Source: Chrysochromulina parva (taxonomy: Eukaryota > Haptophyta > Prymnesiales > Chrysochromulinaceae). From it: a stretch of 22,124 nt of DNA. Below, piece after piece: positions 1 through 8,749 of this stretch; the first letter of the stretch is position 1; every line of letters begins with the position of its first letter. A program made the translations under genes and the position numbers. The notes under the pieces were generated by a model, which saw only the letters and a list, made by a program, of their open reading frames with translations, did not search any database and had not been told where the DNA came from. Location of the stretch: contig PJAB01000683.1 in assembly GCA_002887195.1 (NCBI GenBank), positions 1 through 22,124 of the forward strand, read 5' to 3'.

Positions 1-7
1 ATTGGCT

Positions 8-111
8 CAATAATTGGGCTCAACTATTGACTCAATTATTGGGTCCGACTCAATTATTGGGGTCCCAAAACCAACTATTGACCGGATCATCAATTATTGA
101 CGCAATTATTG
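8..111. repeat. Cluster of CAAYTATTG motifs (AT-rich degenerate repeat)
   Basis: A nine-base motif CAAYTATTG occurs six times in the same orientation, starting at 21, 33, 51, 72, 91 and 103. A near inverse copy, CAATAATTG, lies at 8-16. Spacing is irregular (12 to 21 bases), so this is not a clean tandem array. It may continue beyond the left edge of the window. Its function is unknown. Possibilities are a degenerate satellite, the terminus of a mobile element, or a cluster of protein-binding sites. Confidence 0.7.
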
Positions 112-120
112 CCTCAATAG

Positions 121-275
121 TGTTGCTGTGCGGCGCCGCCGGCCACGCGCGCGCCGCCGGCCGGGGCGCCCCGCCCGCGCCGGCCCGCAGCCCCCACGAT
201 TGGCCGCCGGGCCGGGGGCGGCGGCCCCGGCGGCGGGCGGGCGGGGGCGCCGCGCCCGCCGCCCGGCTGCGGCGG
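121..275. other. Extremely GC-rich low-complexity block
   Basis: Almost every base is G or C, with overlapping GCCGCC, GGCCGG and GGGGCG strings. This gives overlapping open frames on both strands made of Ala, Gly, Pro and Arg, which I do not regard as coding. The junction with the AT-rich motif cluster at about base 120 is abrupt. Confidence 0.7.
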
Positions 276-276
276 T

Positions 277-302
277 GAGCGGTCCGTTCGAGCGGTCCGT
301 TC
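277..302. repeat. 13-base tandem duplication
   Basis: GAGCGGTCCGTTC is present twice, back to back and without mismatch (277-289 and 290-302). The core GGTCCGTTCGCG of the second copy also appears in the hairpin region near 17554. This may be chance in GC-rich DNA. Confidence 0.75.
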
Positions 303-813
303 GCGCGCACCTCTACGACCTCTTCGACCCGCGCGACGGACCGATTTGCCTTCCAATACCTGAACCTGACCCGCATCCTCTCTAATCCGTCTCCGGCATG
401 CCTTCGGCGAGGACGGCACAACGTCATGCGGCCGTCCGGAACCACCATAAACTCCACTTATCTCCAGTGGGCGTCATACAATGAATGATTATGACCCCCA
501 TGCCCCATCCTCGGATCCTGTCAGCTCATCCCCAAACCCCACATCGAGAGAGTGTGGCGCCGCTCTTCGAGGCCTATCTGCCCCGACTCGCATGCGAGTC
601 GGGGCTGCGCCCGCCATCATCATCACCATCCAACATCCTCGCAAATCAGAGACCACGTTGGCACAGCTCCCATGCCCATCTTCTCATCCACATTCCAAGC
701 CCTTCCGCTCCCGAACCGATTACGAGCCTATCAGAAGTTGTCGTCTCCATCGTGGAATGAGCGGGCTGAGAACCTTTGCGCCATTCCCGAGGCAGCGCCT
801 ACTCAGGCGCAGC
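303..813. other. Intergenic, 3' flank of Tudor-SN
   Basis: I see no supported gene here. It lies downstream of the minus-strand Tudor-SN stop codon and probably holds its 3' untranslated region. A forward open frame starts at 481, but it runs on antisense into Tudor-SN and has no recognisable protein character. No RNA gene was recognised. Confidence 0.5.
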
Positions 814-3504
814 TCACTTCTTCCACGGATTGCTGCTCGGAGCGGTCGCGGCCGCCGCCAGCTGCTTCTTGACCCTATTCATGCCGAAGTCAAGGGCCTC
901 GTCGTCGTCGTCGACGTCGCCGTATTTCCACATCCCAAGGCGCCGGGTCTTGGCTGCGTCGCACTTCTCCTGCAGGCCCTTGACGAGAGGCGCGGCACGC
1001 TTATCAAACTTCTTGGCCACCTTGAGCAGCCCCTGCGAGACAAGATCTTCGTTGACACTGCCCGTGGCGTCGTCGAGCAGCGTGACCAAAAGCACGCCCG
1101 CGTCGCGGTCCTCGACGCGCGCGAAGACGCGCTTACCCCATGCAGCGTCGCTCAGCGCACGAGCAGCCTCCTCTCCCTCCGCGCCATCGTCCGGTGGATT
1201 GGCGATCAGATACGCCAGCCGGCACTCGACGGCCTGCGGCGAGACCATCTGTGGCCCGAGCGACGCGTCGAGCGCCTTGAGTCTGCTCTTGGGGACCACG
1301 TCGCTGTTGCCGTAGTCGAGGAAGAAGACGGTGTACTCGGTCGCGGTGCGGGACACCACCTTGGCGCGGTACCACTCGTTGTCGGCAGTGAAGCGTGCGC
1401 AGCACGTGTGTCCGACCTTGGGTTCGTAGCCACCGTCGCCGTTACCCCCGCAGCTTGCCGCAATCTGCTCCTGCAGCGCGGCGACCGTGCTGTCGGTGGC
1501 AACGTGCGCGTAAAAATGGGCGCCGTCGCAAATCTCCGTGAGCTCGAGCTCGACGACTTGCTTCTGCCCGTCGGGGACGGCGTCCTGCTCTGCGCGCGCG
1601 GCGGCCGCCGCCGCCTCCCGGGCGGCCTCCTCCTCCTCTTGCGAGTATGTCTCCCATACCTTGAGGCCAGTACTCTTCGCCTTGTCCTCGGCCCGCGCGA
1701 GATCGGCCGCATGGGGGCTTCGGTCCGCCGCAGGCAGCTGGCGCTTCGCCAGTCCCGCCTCGAGCAGCATGACACTGTAGTCCCCCTTTTCTCCCAGGAA
1801 GAGGGAACCCATGAACACACCGTTCTTGTCGACCGACTCGACCTCGATGTCAACATCGCGCTGAAAGCACAGGTTGCGAGCGAAGGTGAGCGCCTCATCG
1901 CCGAAGGGCTCGCCACCCACGCCCGTGTCACGGCGCGTGCACATTGGGCAGCGGACGCCGGCGCACACAAATGTCACGAGGCAGTTCTCCTTTCCGACGA
2001 GCAGCTTGAAGCGCGCGCCGTTGAGGATGAACTGCACGGTGGCGCGCTGGAGGCCTTGGCGCTGCAGCGAACTCAAGAAGCGCTTCGCACGCTCGCGCGA
2101 GTCCGGCGTCGTGAGGTCGGTCACGGACGATTTGGGCGGTGGTGCGCTCGAGTGCATGCCCTTCTTGGCGCTGCGCGCTGCCTCCTCCGTCTCCAGCAGT
2201 GTCTCGAAGTGTGATGAGCGCTCCTCGGACTGGCCCTGGCGGTTGACCGTGGCGAGGCCCTCGGCGAGCAATGCCGTCGCCGCATTCCTGTCGTTGTTGT
2301 ACGTGACGGTGGCGAAGGTGCGCTCCTGGGACGGCTGGCCCTCGGCCGCAAAGGTGCGCTTGTACTCCGGGGTCACCTTGACCTTCTTCCCGATGAGGAG
2401 TTTGCGAAGGAGCTCCTTGGACTCGACCGCGTACGGCTCGGGCTCGCGGCCCATGCGCGGGCAGCGCAAGCTCGAGAGCGAGACGCGCTTCTCAGCGCCC
2501 GCCTGGTCGGCCACGATGAGCGTGTCACCCGAGACGATCTCGACAACCCGCCCAACGTACTCCGCCATGTCGCCCCCGTGGTTGGGTGGTACGTAGTCCT
2601 TCCACATGCGCAGGCGCTTCTCCTTGGCGGTGCGCTCGGCCTGGCGCAGCGCGGGCGCGTGCGGGCAGACCTGAGCGCTCCAATCGACGACGCGAGCGAG
2701 GCCCACCTTGACGAGCTCGATGCTGACATTGCCCGCCGGGTGGATCACCGTGCCGAGCAGGTTGCCATTCTTGTCCATGCCCTCGAGCGACACCTGCACG
2801 TCGCGGTGGAGCAGCCGCGTCTCGACGAAGTAGCGCGCCTCGCGTGCAAAGGGCGCAGCCTCCTCGGTACCGTCCTCGTTGCGCCGGATGGCGCCGCATT
2901 GGATGCCCGAGAGCATCAGCGTGATCTGATAAAAGTCTGGCAGCAAGAGCACTCGCAGGACCGAACCGTTGGACACCTGCTCGATGATGGCCGGCTGCGG
3001 CGAGCTCCCGAAGCGCTTGAAGAGGTCCTCCGGCTCGAAGCTGCCCGCGTACTTCACGTCGCGCACAGCGTCCCCGCTGGGCCCAGGCGCCCACAGTCCG
3101 ATTCCTTGCGCCTCAGCGGCGTTCGCTGCCTGTACGATATCCTCCGGTCCACCGGGCCGTGCCTTTGCCCACCCATTGACGGCCACGAGCACTGCGAGCG
3201 ACGTGCCGTCCTCGAGGCACACAGAGCCGAAGCCGCGGTTGCCGGCGGGAGGCGCTCCGGCGGGCGGCTCGGAGATGAAGGTGACGCACTTTCCGAGCAC
3301 CTGGCGGCGCAAAAATTCGCGGCTTGCCCACGCGTACGGCTGATCGGCGGCCGTCTTGCTGCCCATCCGCGGTGCTGCAATGCCGCTCAGCGAGATGAGC
3401 TTTTCGGGCGGCGGGCCGCGCGACGCATCTCTCCCCATGAGGAGGAGAGAGTCGCCGGAGAGCACGGATTTGACGATGGCTGGCAGGGCTTGTGGTTGTG
3501 CCAT
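814..3504 (-). CDS. SND1: Tudor staphylococcal nuclease (Tudor-SN / SND1 / p100)
   Basis: A single uninterrupted frame of 896 codons matches Tudor-SN along its whole length (human SND1 is about 910 residues). Approximate order: SN domain 1 at 1-150, SN2 at 165-320, SN3 at 330-465, SN4 at 490-645, then a Glu/Ala-rich linker and a Tudor domain at about 715-775 nested in a fifth SN fold that ends near 870. Recognisable signatures are GPPPEKLISLSGI near the start, AIIEQVSNGSVLRVLLLPD in SN2, RSSHFETLL in SN3, and EWYRAKV plus FFLDYGN in the Tudor domain (aromatic cage for methyl-arginine ligands). The family acts in RNA-protein complexes, mRNA stability, stress granules and small-RNA decay, mostly in the cytoplasm. 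The start chosen is the first ATG in frame; the frame is open upstream but has no earlier ATG. No intron is needed. It is divergent from the nucleoporin gene. Confidence 0.95.
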   Translation of the reverse strand: MAQPQALPAIVKSVLSGDSLLLMGRDASRGPPPEKLISLSGIAAPRMGSKTAADQPYAWASREFLRRQVLGKCVTFISEPPAGAPPAGNRGFGSVCLEDGTSLAVLVAVNGWAKARPGGPEDIVQAANAAEAQGIGLWAPGPSGDAVRDVKYAGSFEPEDLFKRFGSSPQPAIIEQVSNGSVLRVLLLPDFYQITLMLSGIQCGAIRRNEDGTEEAAPFAREARYFVETRLLHRDVQVSLEGMDKNGNLLGTVIHPAGNVSIELVKVGLARVVDWSAQVCPHAPALRQAERTAKEKRLRMWKDYVPPNHGGDMAEYVGRVVEIVSGDTLIVADQAGAEKRVSLSSLRCPRMGREPEPYAVESKELLRKLLIGKKVKVTPEYKRTFAAEGQPSQERTFATVTYNNDRNAATALLAEGLATVNRQGQSEERSSHFETLLETEEAARSAKKGMHSSAPPPKSSVTDLTTPDSRERAKRFLSSLQRQGLQRATVQFILNGARFKLLVGKENCLVTFVCAGVRCPMCTRRDTGVGGEPFGDEALTFARNLCFQRDVDIEVESVDKNGVFMGSLFLGEKGDYSVMLLEAGLAKRQLPAADRSPHAADLARAEDKAKSTGLKVWETYSQEEEEAAREAAAAAARAEQDAVPDGQKQVVELELTEICDGAHFYAHVATDSTVAALQEQIAASCGGNGDGGYEPKVGHTCCARFTADNEWYRAKVVSRTATEYTVFFLDYGNSDVVPKSRLKALDASLGPQMVSPQAVECRLAYLIANPPDDGAEGEEAARALSDAAWGKRVFARVEDRDAGVLLVTLLDDATGSVNEDLVSQGLLKVAKKFDKRAAPLVKGLQEKCDAAKTRRLGMWKYGDVDDDDEALDFGMNRVKKQLAAAATAPSSNPWKK

Positions 3505-3876
3505 GTTTTCGGAGAAGGCTTCGGGTTCGGAGTGATGATGGAGACGTGTCCGCGGTTCGGTGTATGAAGGCCTCGTCAAAAAATCTCCAAAATTGTACGT
3601 GCGTGGCCAAGCTGAAATGCTTTTCTCCGGTCTCCCCCAAGTTCATGTACCTCCCAAGTCCCAACGTCCCAAGCACGGGAGGCGCCATCTTTCGCCTAAA
3701 TCGCAACGCGGGAGGGGGGGCCGCTAATGGGAGTCCGGAGGTCTGTGGCCCACTACACGCAGCGGGGTCCTGGGTAGTGGGCTGCTACTTCCTAAAGTTC
3801 CAGTCTGTTTTCACAGGTCACGGGGCCGCAGGTCAGAAGCGATTGCAGAAGCCGCGCTCTCCGAAGCCGCGCACTG
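3505..3876. promoter_or_regulatory. Shared divergent promoter region, Tudor-SN / Nup214-like
   Basis: These 372 bases separate two head-to-head start codons and must hold both 5' untranslated regions and both promoters. There is a G-run near 3712-3720. I found no TATA box or other element I would name with confidence, so the assignment rests on gene arrangement. Confidence 0.55.
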
Positions 3877-6800
3877 ATGGCGGAGAACGAGTCACTGGAG
3901 TGTACATTCATCCAATTCAAGGGCAAGCGCGTCATCGACGTCGGCACCGACCAGCGCGACTCCATTGTGTGCGCGCGAGACTGTCGGATTTCACTGGCCG
4001 CGCTTCCGGACGGCACTGCAACTGGCAACCTTGGCCTGCGCGCCGACGCCTCGCTTCTCGCTGTCTCGAATCGATTCGGCGCGCTCTTTGCTGGAACGCC
4101 GAGCGGTTTCCGCTTCGTTTCGCTCGCAGCCCTTCGCGAGACGTGCGAACGCGAGGCCGCCGAAAAGTACGAACGCGAGGCACGCGAAAAGGGGGTTCCT
4201 CGCGATAAGATCTCTGATGTGGCTAAAGAGATGGCCATAAAGAGATCCTCGGAGATCTTCAAGGACTCAGCCGCTGCTCAGCTCGACTCGCCACCATGCG
4301 CGCTCGCCCTCAATGCCGACGATTCCTGGCTCGCGCTGTGCTCGAACCGCACGGTAGCCGTCTTCGAGGTGGCTGCCATACTCGGCGGCGGCCATGGCCT
4401 GGCGCCCGTCGTCACGCAGCCTCTTCCGGGCGCCGGTGAGCTCCTCATGTGGGAATGGAGCCCTGCACCAGGAGCGCTGCGCGCTCTCGCGCTCGACGAC
4501 CAAGGCGAACTGCACGTGATGACCTTCGCGCTGCCGGGCTCTGCCGCCGCCACCTGCTGCTGTGTCGCGCGCGATCCGACGCTCTGCTCGGCTGCGTGGG
4601 CGTCAGACGGGCAGAGCCTCATCTGCTTCACGAATGTAGGTCAGGTGGTGCGCTTCGCCCCCGAGGACGGCGCCAGGCGTGTGACGCTGGCCGACGCGCC
4701 GCACGCCTCGATCGGTGGGCCAGCGAAGCTGGGTCTCGTTCGGCCCCTTGCCGTCAAAGCAGGAGACCCTCTTGTCGAACGCCCCGTGGTGCTTCTCGCC
4801 TATGAGCCCATGGACGAGCCAGATGCTCCGAAAGTGGCGGCGCTCGACCTTGCTGACGGCAGGCTGCAAGTCTGTGAGGGCGTCGCGTGCATCCCATGCA
4901 TGCCGGCACGCGAGGATCCGAGCAGCGGCCAGCCGCCTCGCCGACGCTTCCATGCGATCACGCTGCCCTTTTGGCGCCTCGCAGTTGCGTTCAGCTCCGA
5001 CTCCACGGATGTGTGCTGCGTTGGGATGCGCAACCCGAAGGACTTCAACTGGCAGCGGTGGACCTTGCGTGACGAGGACACCCCCGTGTCGGTGCCCACC
5101 TTTGAGGACGAAGCTAATGGCGTCGGCCTCGAGGACCAGTACGTAATGGGCCTCGCTCTAGACTTGACCGGCACCGAGCAAGTCGGGCTCATCGCCGGCG
5201 AGGAAAAGTTCCCGCCTGCGCCGGTCGTGTGGGCGCTCACCTCGCATGGGAGCTTGATCGCGTGGACCGTCCTCAACAAGCTCGCGAGGCCGCCTGATGG
5301 CGCCACCTCGTACCCGTTCATGCGCAAAGCGGAAGCTTGGCCTCTTCCAGCGCCGCCAGAGCCAGCGCCGCCGCCAGCGCCAGAGCCAGCGCCAGAGCCA
5401 GCGCCGCCGCCAGCGCCGACGCCAGCGCCGACGCCAGCGCCAGAGCCAGCGCCAGAGCCAGCGCCGACGCCGCCAGCGCCGCCTCCAGCGACACCGCCAG
5501 CGCCGCCGCCAGCGCCGACGCCGACGCCGCCGCCAGCGCCGACGCCTATGCCAGAGACACCCATGCCAAAGACACCCCTTGCAAAAGACCTTTATGAAAA
5601 AGTGAAGGGTGCTCGTGCTGATTCAAACTCGCACATGGCGGAGCAGGACGCGGCAGATCCGGTCGACGAGGCGCTGCAGGCAGTGAATCCGGTCGTTCAG
5701 ATCATCGAGCAGCTTGAAAAGGACGCTGCTTTGTGCAAAGAGATGATCGACCGATATCGCGCCACCGAGCATCGGGGCTCAAACCTAACAACGAGCGAGC
5801 AAGATGCTGCGAAACTGTCTGCAGAGGTCAAGTCATTGCGACTACGAACCGATGGACTCCATCAAGGCATGGAGCGACTCGAAAGGCTCCAGGAGTCTGT
5901 GCTCAAGCCGTCTGTCTCGCTGCTGCGAGAGCCAGAGCCCGATTCCGAAGCCATGTATCGATTGTGCTTGGTCCCGCTGCTGCCCGAGGAGATGCAGAAG
6001 CTCGAGGCTACCGTCCAGCAGCTCGAGCACGGATTGCACCGGCTTCAACTGCGCATTGCGGCTGCGACCAGCCGGGAGCCTCAAGAAGTGGTACAAGCCA
6101 CGCTGCGCAAGCATGCTGATCTTCTGCGCACGCAACAAATCGCCGTCCGGGAGCTGCAGAGGCGCTCGGTAGCCGTGCTGCAGCAAGCAACCGCGGCTCC
6201 AAAGGATTCGAAAAAGAGCCTGGCGCCGTCCACGCCCTCGGAGGATCGGCATGCGCCGGCACCATCTGCATCTCCATCTGCAAGCAAGCGTGAACGCCTC
6301 GACACGCTGCGCCGCATGCTGCGGGATCGTGACATGGAACCCAGCGCCGACATCAAGGTGCCCCCAGAGCTGGGGATCATCCCATTTGAAGTAAAGCTCA
6401 ATCGTACCCTGCTGCAGCTCAAGGCACCGCTCGACGCCTCCTACAAAGCCGCGTGTATTGCAGCTGATCGGGAATCGAGCTCTAGCGACGCACGTCGCCA
6501 CGACGCATTTGTGGGCGTTAAAACTCAGGAGGCCACGCCAGCGAAAGGTGCAGCAACGTTAGGGCAACCGACACAATATACAAAAGCTTCCTCTACCTCG
6601 AATGCTCCGCCACCGCCAGTGCCGACTTGTGCAAGTGCTGGCGAGGTCATCACTGCCTCTTCCTCTGCTGCACCACCACCACAGCAGTCACGTCAGTCTG
6701 TCGCAGCAGCAAGAACGGTGGTATGGCAGCAGCCAGCGGCGTCGCCGTCGTTATCGCCAGCACGCAAATCACATTCGTCGATCGAGAGCGACCGTCTGAA

Positions 6801-8280
6801 GCTCGCCCAACCGACAGTTTGCTTTGGCGCTGGCCCTGGTGCGCCGGCTGCGGCGTCTCCTCCTGCTGCTTCCCAGCAAACAACACCTCTGTTTACCACA
6901 GCTGACGCAAAGCTAACCAGCTTAATTGCAACTCGTGCACCAACATCTTCACCGGCACCAACCGCCACATTGGAACAGCTCCTTGCGGCAGTGAAGGATA
7001 TGAATAAGCTGGCTGATGTGAAAGCTATACTCACTTCGAGCCCGAACCTTGTCAACATGGCTGATGACAAGGGCATAACGGCGCTCATCAGGGCTGCATC
7101 CATGGGACATGGAGAGATTGTCCGTGCGCTCCTCAAAGCCGGCGCCGACAGGACAGCTGTGACGAAGAAAGGCAATGACGCACTGAAAGCAGCGCAAGAT
7201 GCGAAAGAAAAGGCCCCTGACCCAAAATTTGACGAAGTCATCCGAGCTCTGACTGAAGCCCCGGCGTCGTCGAGCACGCCAGCTGCCTGTGCAGCTGGCG
7301 GACCCATCTCCGCTCGTGCGTCACTTGGGGCGCGACCCTGTGCAGGCGGCTTCCCTTCCGCGGCCTCTTCAGGTGCTGATGGGCTTGGATCCGGTTTTGG
7401 AGGACTAGGTTTTGATGCCACACCGGCTGGGAAAGCGTCCGGCTCGCTCTTTGCGTCGAAACTTGGAGCGAGCGCCTTATCCCAGAACTCCGGCGTCTTC
7501 GGTACCGTTCCTGCCGGCGGCGCGCCGGCATTCGGAGGCGCGCCGGCATTCGGAGGCGCGACCCTCGGTGCACCGGGAACCTTATCCCATAACTCGGGCG
7601 TTTTCAGTGCCGTTCCTTCCGCCCAGACAGCCTTTTGTTACGGCAGCGCGCCCTCAGCCTCAGGAGGTCTGGCAACGCCCACTAATGGCGCACGACCAGC
7701 GTGGGGCTCGCAGAATGCTGGCGAATCCATGTACGGCCTCAAAACGTCGACAACCTTTGGCACAACTGCGAATGGGCAGACATCGCCGGGAGTCAGCACA
7801 ACCGCGTTTGGGCGGACTTCGGGGATGGGAGTCAGCACGCCCGCGTTTGGGCAGCCTTCAGGGATGGGAGTCAGCACGCCCGCGTTTGGGCAGCCTTCGG
7901 GGATGGGAGTCAGCACCCCCGCGTTTGGACAGCCTTCGGGGATGGGTGTCAGCACGCCCGCGTTCGGGCAGCCTTCGGGGATGGGCAGCACGCCCGCGTT
8001 TGGGCAGGCTTCAGGTATGGGTGGCGGCACACCTGCATTTGGGGGCCAACGAAAAATGGGAGCTTTTGCGCCCACGGTCGGCGCGCCGGCCTCGGGCGGG
8101 GCTCCAGCTTTTGCACCAGCCGCCGCGCCGGCATTCGCGGCGGCGGCCAACTCGACCTTCACTGGCTTCGGTGCGTTGGCTGCGTCGCCGGGCGGCGGTT
8201 TTGGGGCACTTGCTGCGCCAGCTGCATTCACCAGGGCACCCGCACCAGGTTTTCCGGCGTTTGGAGGTCCTAGGGTTTGA
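3877..8280 (+). CDS. NUP214: Nup214/Nup159-like FG nucleoporin with internal ankyrin-like segment
   Basis: One intronless frame of 1467 codons. Residues 1 to about 470 read as the N-terminal beta-propeller of Nup214 (the part that docks the DEAD-box helicase Dbp5/DDX19 in the family), with propeller-like strands such as SWLALCSNRTVAVFEV and AAWASDGQSLICFTNVGQVV. About 488-562 is an Ala-Pro-Glu/Thr spacer. About 575-775 is predicted coiled coil, the part that in Nup214 assembles with Nup88 and Nup62. About 1039-1112 is an ankyrin-like segment (GITALIRAASMGHGEIVRALLKAG). About 1168-1467 is an FG domain with PAFG and GFG motifs, including five near-identical 13-residue repeats. The expected role is mRNA export on the cytoplasmic face of the nuclear pore. 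The ATG at 3877 was chosen because the propeller starts about 10 residues later. Nup214 identity rests on architecture; another propeller-FG nucleoporin is the main alternative. Confidence 0.84.
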   Translation: MAENESLECTFIQFKGKRVIDVGTDQRDSIVCARDCRISLAALPDGTATGNLGLRADASLLAVSNRFGALFAGTPSGFRFVSLAALRETCEREAAEKYEREAREKGVPRDKISDVAKEMAIKRSSEIFKDSAAAQLDSPPCALALNADDSWLALCSNRTVAVFEVAAILGGGHGLAPVVTQPLPGAGELLMWEWSPAPGALRALALDDQGELHVMTFALPGSAAATCCCVARDPTLCSAAWASDGQSLICFTNVGQVVRFAPEDGARRVTLADAPHASIGGPAKLGLVRPLAVKAGDPLVERPVVLLAYEPMDEPDAPKVAALDLADGRLQVCEGVACIPCMPAREDPSSGQPPRRRFHAITLPFWRLAVAFSSDSTDVCCVGMRNPKDFNWQRWTLRDEDTPVSVPTFEDEANGVGLEDQYVMGLALDLTGTEQVGLIAGEEKFPPAPVVWALTSHGSLIAWTVLNKLARPPDGATSYPFMRKAEAWPLPAPPEPAPPPAPEPAPEPAPPPAPTPAPTPAPEPAPEPAPTPPAPPPATPPAPPPAPTPTPPPAPTPMPETPMPKTPLAKDLYEKVKGARADSNSHMAEQDAADPVDEALQAVNPVVQIIEQLEKDAALCKEMIDRYRATEHRGSNLTTSEQDAAKLSAEVKSLRLRTDGLHQGMERLERLQESVLKPSVSLLREPEPDSEAMYRLCLVPLLPEEMQKLEATVQQLEHGLHRLQLRIAAATSREPQEVVQATLRKHADLLRTQQIAVRELQRRSVAVLQQATAAPKDSKKSLAPSTPSEDRHAPAPSASPSASKRERLDTLRRMLRDRDMEPSADIKVPPELGIIPFEVKLNRTLLQLKAPLDASYKAACIAADRESSSSDARRHDAFVGVKTQEATPAKGAATLGQPTQYTKASSTSNAPPPPVPTCASAGEVITASSSAAPPPQQSRQSVAAARTVVWQQPAASPSLSPARKSHSSIESDRLKLAQPTVCFGAGPGAPAAASPPAASQQTTPLFTTADAKLTSLIATRAPTSSPAPTATLEQLLAAVKDMNKLADVKAILTSSPNLVNMADDKGITALIRAASMGHGEIVRALLKAGADRTAVTKKGNDALKAAQDAKEKAPDPKFDEVIRALTEAPASSSTPAACAAGGPISARASLGARPCAGGFPSAASSGADGLGSGFGGLGFDATPAGKASGSLFASKLGASALSQNSGVFGTVPAGGAPAFGGAPAFGGATLGAPGTLSHNSGVFSAVPSAQTAFCYGSAPSASGGLATPTNGARPAWGSQNAGESMYGLKTSTTFGTTANGQTSPGVSTTAFGRTSGMGVSTPAFGQPSGMGVSTPAFGQPSGMGVSTPAFGQPSGMGVSTPAFGQPSGMGSTPAFGQASGMGGGTPAFGGQRKMGAFAPTVGAPASGGAPAFAPAAAPAFAAAANSTFTGFGALAASPGGGFGALAAPAAFTRAPAPGFPAFGGPRV
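5343..5563 (+). repeat. Pro-rich codon repeat (GCGCCAGAGCCA-type) inside the nucleoporin gene
   Basis: The DNA is an interrupted array of 6- and 12-base units built from GCGCCA, GAGCCA, GCCGCCA and GCGACGCCA. It encodes alternating Ala-Pro, Glu-Pro and Thr-Pro, and joins the propeller to the coiled coil. Such arrays change length by replication slippage. The opposite strand reads as a Gly/Ala shadow frame and is not coding. Confidence 0.85.
6991..7212 (+). other. Ankyrin-like segment within the nucleoporin CDS
   Basis: Residues about 1039-1112 contain two helix-turn-helix ankyrin-like units. The clearest has the canonical pattern GxTALxxAAxxGHxxIVRxLLxAGAD, followed by a partial unit ending GNDALKAAQDAKEK. 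The preceding helix (ADVKAILTSSPNLVNMAD) fits a degenerate N-terminal cap. The segment sits between low-complexity Ser/Ala/Pro linkers and the FG domain. Confidence 0.8.
7519..7560 (+). repeat. 18-base tandem repeat encoding GGAPAF
   Basis: GGCGCGCCGGCATTCGGA is repeated at the start of the FG domain. It gives consecutive GGAPAF hexapeptides and contributes two FG motifs. This is a small, recent-looking duplication within coding sequence. Confidence 0.75.
7822..8045 (+). repeat. 39-base FG-repeat minisatellite
   Basis: Four 39-base units (7822-7860, 7861-7899, 7900-7938, 7939-7977) differ at only a few bases. A 36-base variant (7978-8013) and a diverged copy from 8014 follow. Each unit encodes GMGVSTPAFGQPS, so the array supplies regularly spaced PAFG motifs. 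The near identity at the DNA level points to recent expansion or homogenisation. It is a coding array, not a CRISPR array: there are no spacers. Confidence 0.92.
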
Positions 8281-8737
8281 GAGGAGCATTTCGTTGAAGA
8301 TGCTTGGTTGACAAGACTTACAGGTTTTCTTGTAAACATCCGCGGACGACCGCGGGGGGGAACGAGGAAGTGGGCCGTCTTACGTTCGTCCTCGGCCCTG
8401 CGGCTGGTTTTCTTGAGGGGTCGCATGAGTCCCCGTGTGTTGGGCGAGGGGGCGAGAAGCTGAACATCAAAAACCAAAAGTGAACGTTCTATGCCGCGCG
8501 GGTTTCGTTTGCGGTTTCAACATGTATCACCGATTTCGATGAATGCAGTGCCTGGGTATGGGTCTGCGGTGTTGAATCGAATGTGGAAAACTGTTCGGAA
8601 CATGGACGCGCGCTCTCCTGTCTCCATGCTGTGTAATTAAGAATTGCCGGCAGTTATCACGTCGAAAGCAGACGCCGAGATGATTGTGCACGCCGCTGTC
8701 CGCGTCGTGTTCGTTGCGTATTGCCTCAACGCTCATA
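8281..8737. other. Convergent 3' region between the nucleoporin and eIF1A
   Basis: This stretch lies between two facing stop codons and should hold both 3' untranslated regions. At 8342-8357 two CCGCGG palindromes flank ACGA and can pair as a short hairpin. I see no coding sequence or RNA gene. Confidence 0.5.
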
Positions 8738-8749
8738 TCAAATGTCGTC
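8738..8749 (-). other. EIF1A: 12-nt terminal coding microexon of eIF1A
   Basis: The exon reads GAC GAC ATT TGA and encodes only Asp-Asp-Ile and the stop. It follows the acceptor GTGTACAG and is joined in phase 0 to an exon ending in Leu before a consensus GTGAGT donor. Without splicing, the frame would run on into unrelated sequence (VSGPPEH...). The DDI ending matches the known eIF1A C-terminus. Confidence 0.85.

Noticed and set aside
481..2214. 577-codon forward open frame
   Set aside because: It is antisense to Tudor-SN. The minus strand matches the family over its full length, and the forward frame is a product of stop-poor GC-rich codons.
2578..3567. 329-codon forward open frame
   Set aside because: It is antisense to the first part of Tudor-SN; no recognisable protein.
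3505..3579. N-terminal extension of Tudor-SN to a TTG at 3579
   Set aside because: A TTG start is not expected in a eukaryotic nuclear gene. The first ATG (3504) is followed immediately by the SN1 domain.
5343..5563. Minus-strand Gly/Ala-rich frame as a structural protein
   Set aside because: It is the complement of the Pro-rich codon repeat of the nucleoporin.
7822..8045. Regular direct repeats as a CRISPR array
   Set aside because: The units are contiguous without spacers and encode FG repeats of the nucleoporin.
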